DNA of 6,493 nucleotides from CAZHMB01 sp964533515 (GTDB lineage: Archaea; Nanobdellota; Nanobdellia; Pacearchaeales; GW2011-AR1). Below the pieces are notes generated by a model. It made no database searches. It was not told the origin of the DNA and was given only the letters and a program-made list of their open reading frames with translations. Within the stretch, counting starts at the first letter, position 1; each line of letters begins with the position of its first letter. This document shows positions 5,455-6,493 of this stretch, piece after piece. The stretch is taken from NCBI GenBank assembly GCA_964533515.1, contig CAZHMB010000030.1, positions 1-6,493 on the forward strand. Direction: 5' to 3'. The translations under genes were made by a program, and so were the position numbers.

Positions 5455-6270
5455 ATGGAAGATAACACGAATAAGCTAACACGTGCATTCGGATATTCTA
5501 GAAAATCTCCAGATGATAAGAAAAATACAGATGTCTCTATAAATAATCAAAACGACATAATAATAATCACATGTAAAGATAAGGGTTGGACTCATGATTC
5601 TACTGAAGAAGATAGAGACATAAGTGGTGGCGATAGGTCTAGAAGGGGTATAAAAATTCAGATTGAAAAGGCTAAGCAATTTAAGAAACAAAACCCAGAG
5701 ATTAATGTTTATATTCTTGTTAAGGATTCTAAGAGATTTGCCAGAGATTCTACATTCTTCAAAGAGACCCTTATTGATTTGCAATCTTATGATATAAAGG
5801 TTTTTGCTATTATGAAAAATGATTTTCTAGACCCATCTAACATTGGGGATAGGGTTATGAGTGTTGTTGATGAGCAGGTTATTTTTGATGCTAAGAATTA
5901 TGCTAAACTATCAGAAAAAATTAAAGTTAGTAAATCGCTTCCATGTGTTCCTGCCTCTTTTGGGTATAAATATGATAAAGATAAAAATTGGGTAATTAAG
6001 AAATCTGAGTCTAAGATTATACCAGACTTGCTTTCTGACTATGTTTCTGGGCGTGATTACAAGGCTACAATGAAAGATTATAAGGTTACTAAGGGAAAAT
6101 ACTATCGGATAATAAAAAACGCTAAGAAAGGCTTATTTTCGGGATTTGTATGTTATACTAAAAAATACAAAGATTCCGATGGCAATATTATTAGGACTGA
6201 AGAAATCAAATATAAAGGTAGTCACGAGCCTATTATTTCTGAAGAATTGTTTAACAAATGTAATTCTTAA
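5455..6270 (+). CDS. Serine site-specific recombinase, short form (271 aa)
   Basis: This is a serine recombinase with the resolvase catalytic domain at residues 8-145. YSRKS (14-18) gives Arg16 and the catalytic Ser18; SINNQ (28-32) and DISGGDRSRRG (55-65) match the family; KRFARD (93-98) keeps two Arg but has Lys where the family's DR motif has Asp. Residues 150-271 match the Recombinase domain of large serine integrases (VPASFGY, FSGFVCY, HEPIISEELF). The protein stops there, without the zinc ribbon and coiled coil that make usual integrases 450-600 aa long. No continuation is found in other frames. It would cut and rejoin att sites through a phosphoserine link. The start at 5455 follows the nuclease stop by one base; 5440 is an alternative, and neither has a clear SD. 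It may be a truncated integrase or a compact family. Confidence 0.85.
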   Translation: MEDNTNKLTRAFGYSRKSPDDKKNTDVSINNQNDIIIITCKDKGWTHDSTEEDRDISGGDRSRRGIKIQIEKAKQFKKQNPEINVYILVKDSKRFARDSTFFKETLIDLQSYDIKVFAIMKNDFLDPSNIGDRVMSVVDEQVIFDAKNYAKLSEKIKVSKSLPCVPASFGYKYDKDKNWVIKKSESKIIPDLLSDYVSGRDYKATMKDYKVTKGKYYRIIKNAKKGLFSGFVCYTKKYKDSDGNIIRTEEIKYKGSHEPIISEELFNKCNS

Positions 6271-6311
6271 TTATAGAAATTCTTATAACTATCGACCTAT
6301 AACTATGCGAC
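6262..6311. repeat. Repeats after the recombinase gene, candidate att site
   Basis: A 14-bp unit occurs twice in tandem: TATAACTATCGACC (6284-6297) and TATAACTATGCGAC (6298-6311). Nine bases are identical from the left, and a one-base shift then restores CGAC. Just before it, AATTCTTA occurs at 6262 and 6278, the first copy spanning the recombinase stop. The block fills the 46-bp gap between two convergent genes. Serine integrases are commonly encoded next to their attachment site, so a core or arm site is possible. A simple tandem slippage product is the alternative. Confidence 0.3.
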
Positions 6312-6316
6312 AAAAC

Positions 6317-6493
6317 TTAAAAATTAGCTAACCACTCACTTCCGTTCTTTGGTTTCTTTTCTATAATCTCGTTTATCAAATCTACAAATTCTTTCTTCTT
6401 CATACGCCCTGCGGAAATTGATTCTATCTGACTACCAGTATTTTTATTATAGACTCCTAATTCTCCGATTCCGTTATCTTCAAATCTCAAAAA
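6317..6493 (-). CDS. 3' end of unknown convergent gene (partial)
   Basis: On the minus strand one frame is open from the window edge for 58 codons to TAA (complement of 6317-6319). It begins FLRFEDNGIGELGVYNK, has a basic turn SAGRMKKKEF and ends in a helix FVDLINEIIEKK followed by GSEWLANF. The amphipathic C-terminal helix and balanced composition look like real protein, but I do not recognise it. It faces the recombinase tail to tail with 46 bp between stops. Three of six Ile codons are ATA, as in the recombinase cassette and unlike the ATPase operon. It may be the next gene of the same element or a host gene beside the integration site. Confidence 0.55.
   Translation of the reverse strand, partial: FLRFEDNGIGELGVYNKNTGSQIESISAGRMKKKEFVDLINEIIEKKPKNGSEWLANF

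Noticed and set aside
5476..5784. 102-codon minus-strand frame inside the recombinase gene
   Set aside because: Antisense to the conserved catalytic motifs of the serine recombinase; no promoter or SD.
6146..6331. 61-codon + frame overlapping the recombinase end, considered as a frameshifted continuation
   Set aside because: Its unique tail (NYRNSYNYRPITMRQNLKIS) has no zinc-ribbon Cys pairs or coiled-coil pattern, so it does not restore an integrase C-terminus.

Overview
The window most likely comes from an archaeon or an archaeal mobile element or virus, and an AT-rich DPANN-type host would fit. This is inferred from the DNA alone. The support is BRE/TATA promoters of archaeal form (AAAGTTTATATAG, with TATA about 25 bp before an ATG, so leaderless), GGAGGT Shine-Dalgarno sites inside operons, stop/start overlaps (ATGA) at most gene junctions, a VirD4/HerA-type ATPase, and small Cys/His proteins. 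No tRNA, rRNA, CRISPR array or insertion-sequence transposase is visible.

Region 1 (1-2954, +) is one tightly overlapping operon. It holds the tail of an unknown gene, two unrecognised soluble helical proteins (119 and 178 aa), a 59-aa CGH/CxxC putative zinc protein, and a 613-aa FtsK/HerA/VirD4-class ATPase with a helix-turn-helix near its C-terminus. A DNA pump or coupling machine for packaging, transfer or segregation is the natural reading. A hairpin plus T7 run follows the ATPase.

Region 2 (3008-3875, +) opens with an archaeal promoter, then about 330 bp without an ordinary gene. This stretch is more GC-rich than the genes around it and begins, near the predicted transcript start, with a perfect 7-bp hairpin. 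It is either a structured RNA or long leader, or a run of mini-ORFs (45, 24, 14 and 7 codons) chained into a 166-aa very basic protein.

Region 3 (3874-6270, +) is a separate three-gene cassette driven by its own leaderless promoter: a winged-helix regulator, a 413-aa protein with a C-terminal Vsr/PD-(D/E)XK-like nuclease domain, and a short serine recombinase. It uses ATA for isoleucine often (10 of 27 Ile in the recombinase), whereas the ATPase of region 1 uses none in 34. The two modules therefore seem to have different histories.

Region 4 (6271-6493) has a 14-bp tandem repeat just after the recombinase, a candidate attachment site, and then the 3' end of a convergent unknown gene on the minus strand.

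The cassette in region 3 (regulator, nuclease fusion, recombinase) and the structured segment in region 2 are the best candidates for something undescribed.
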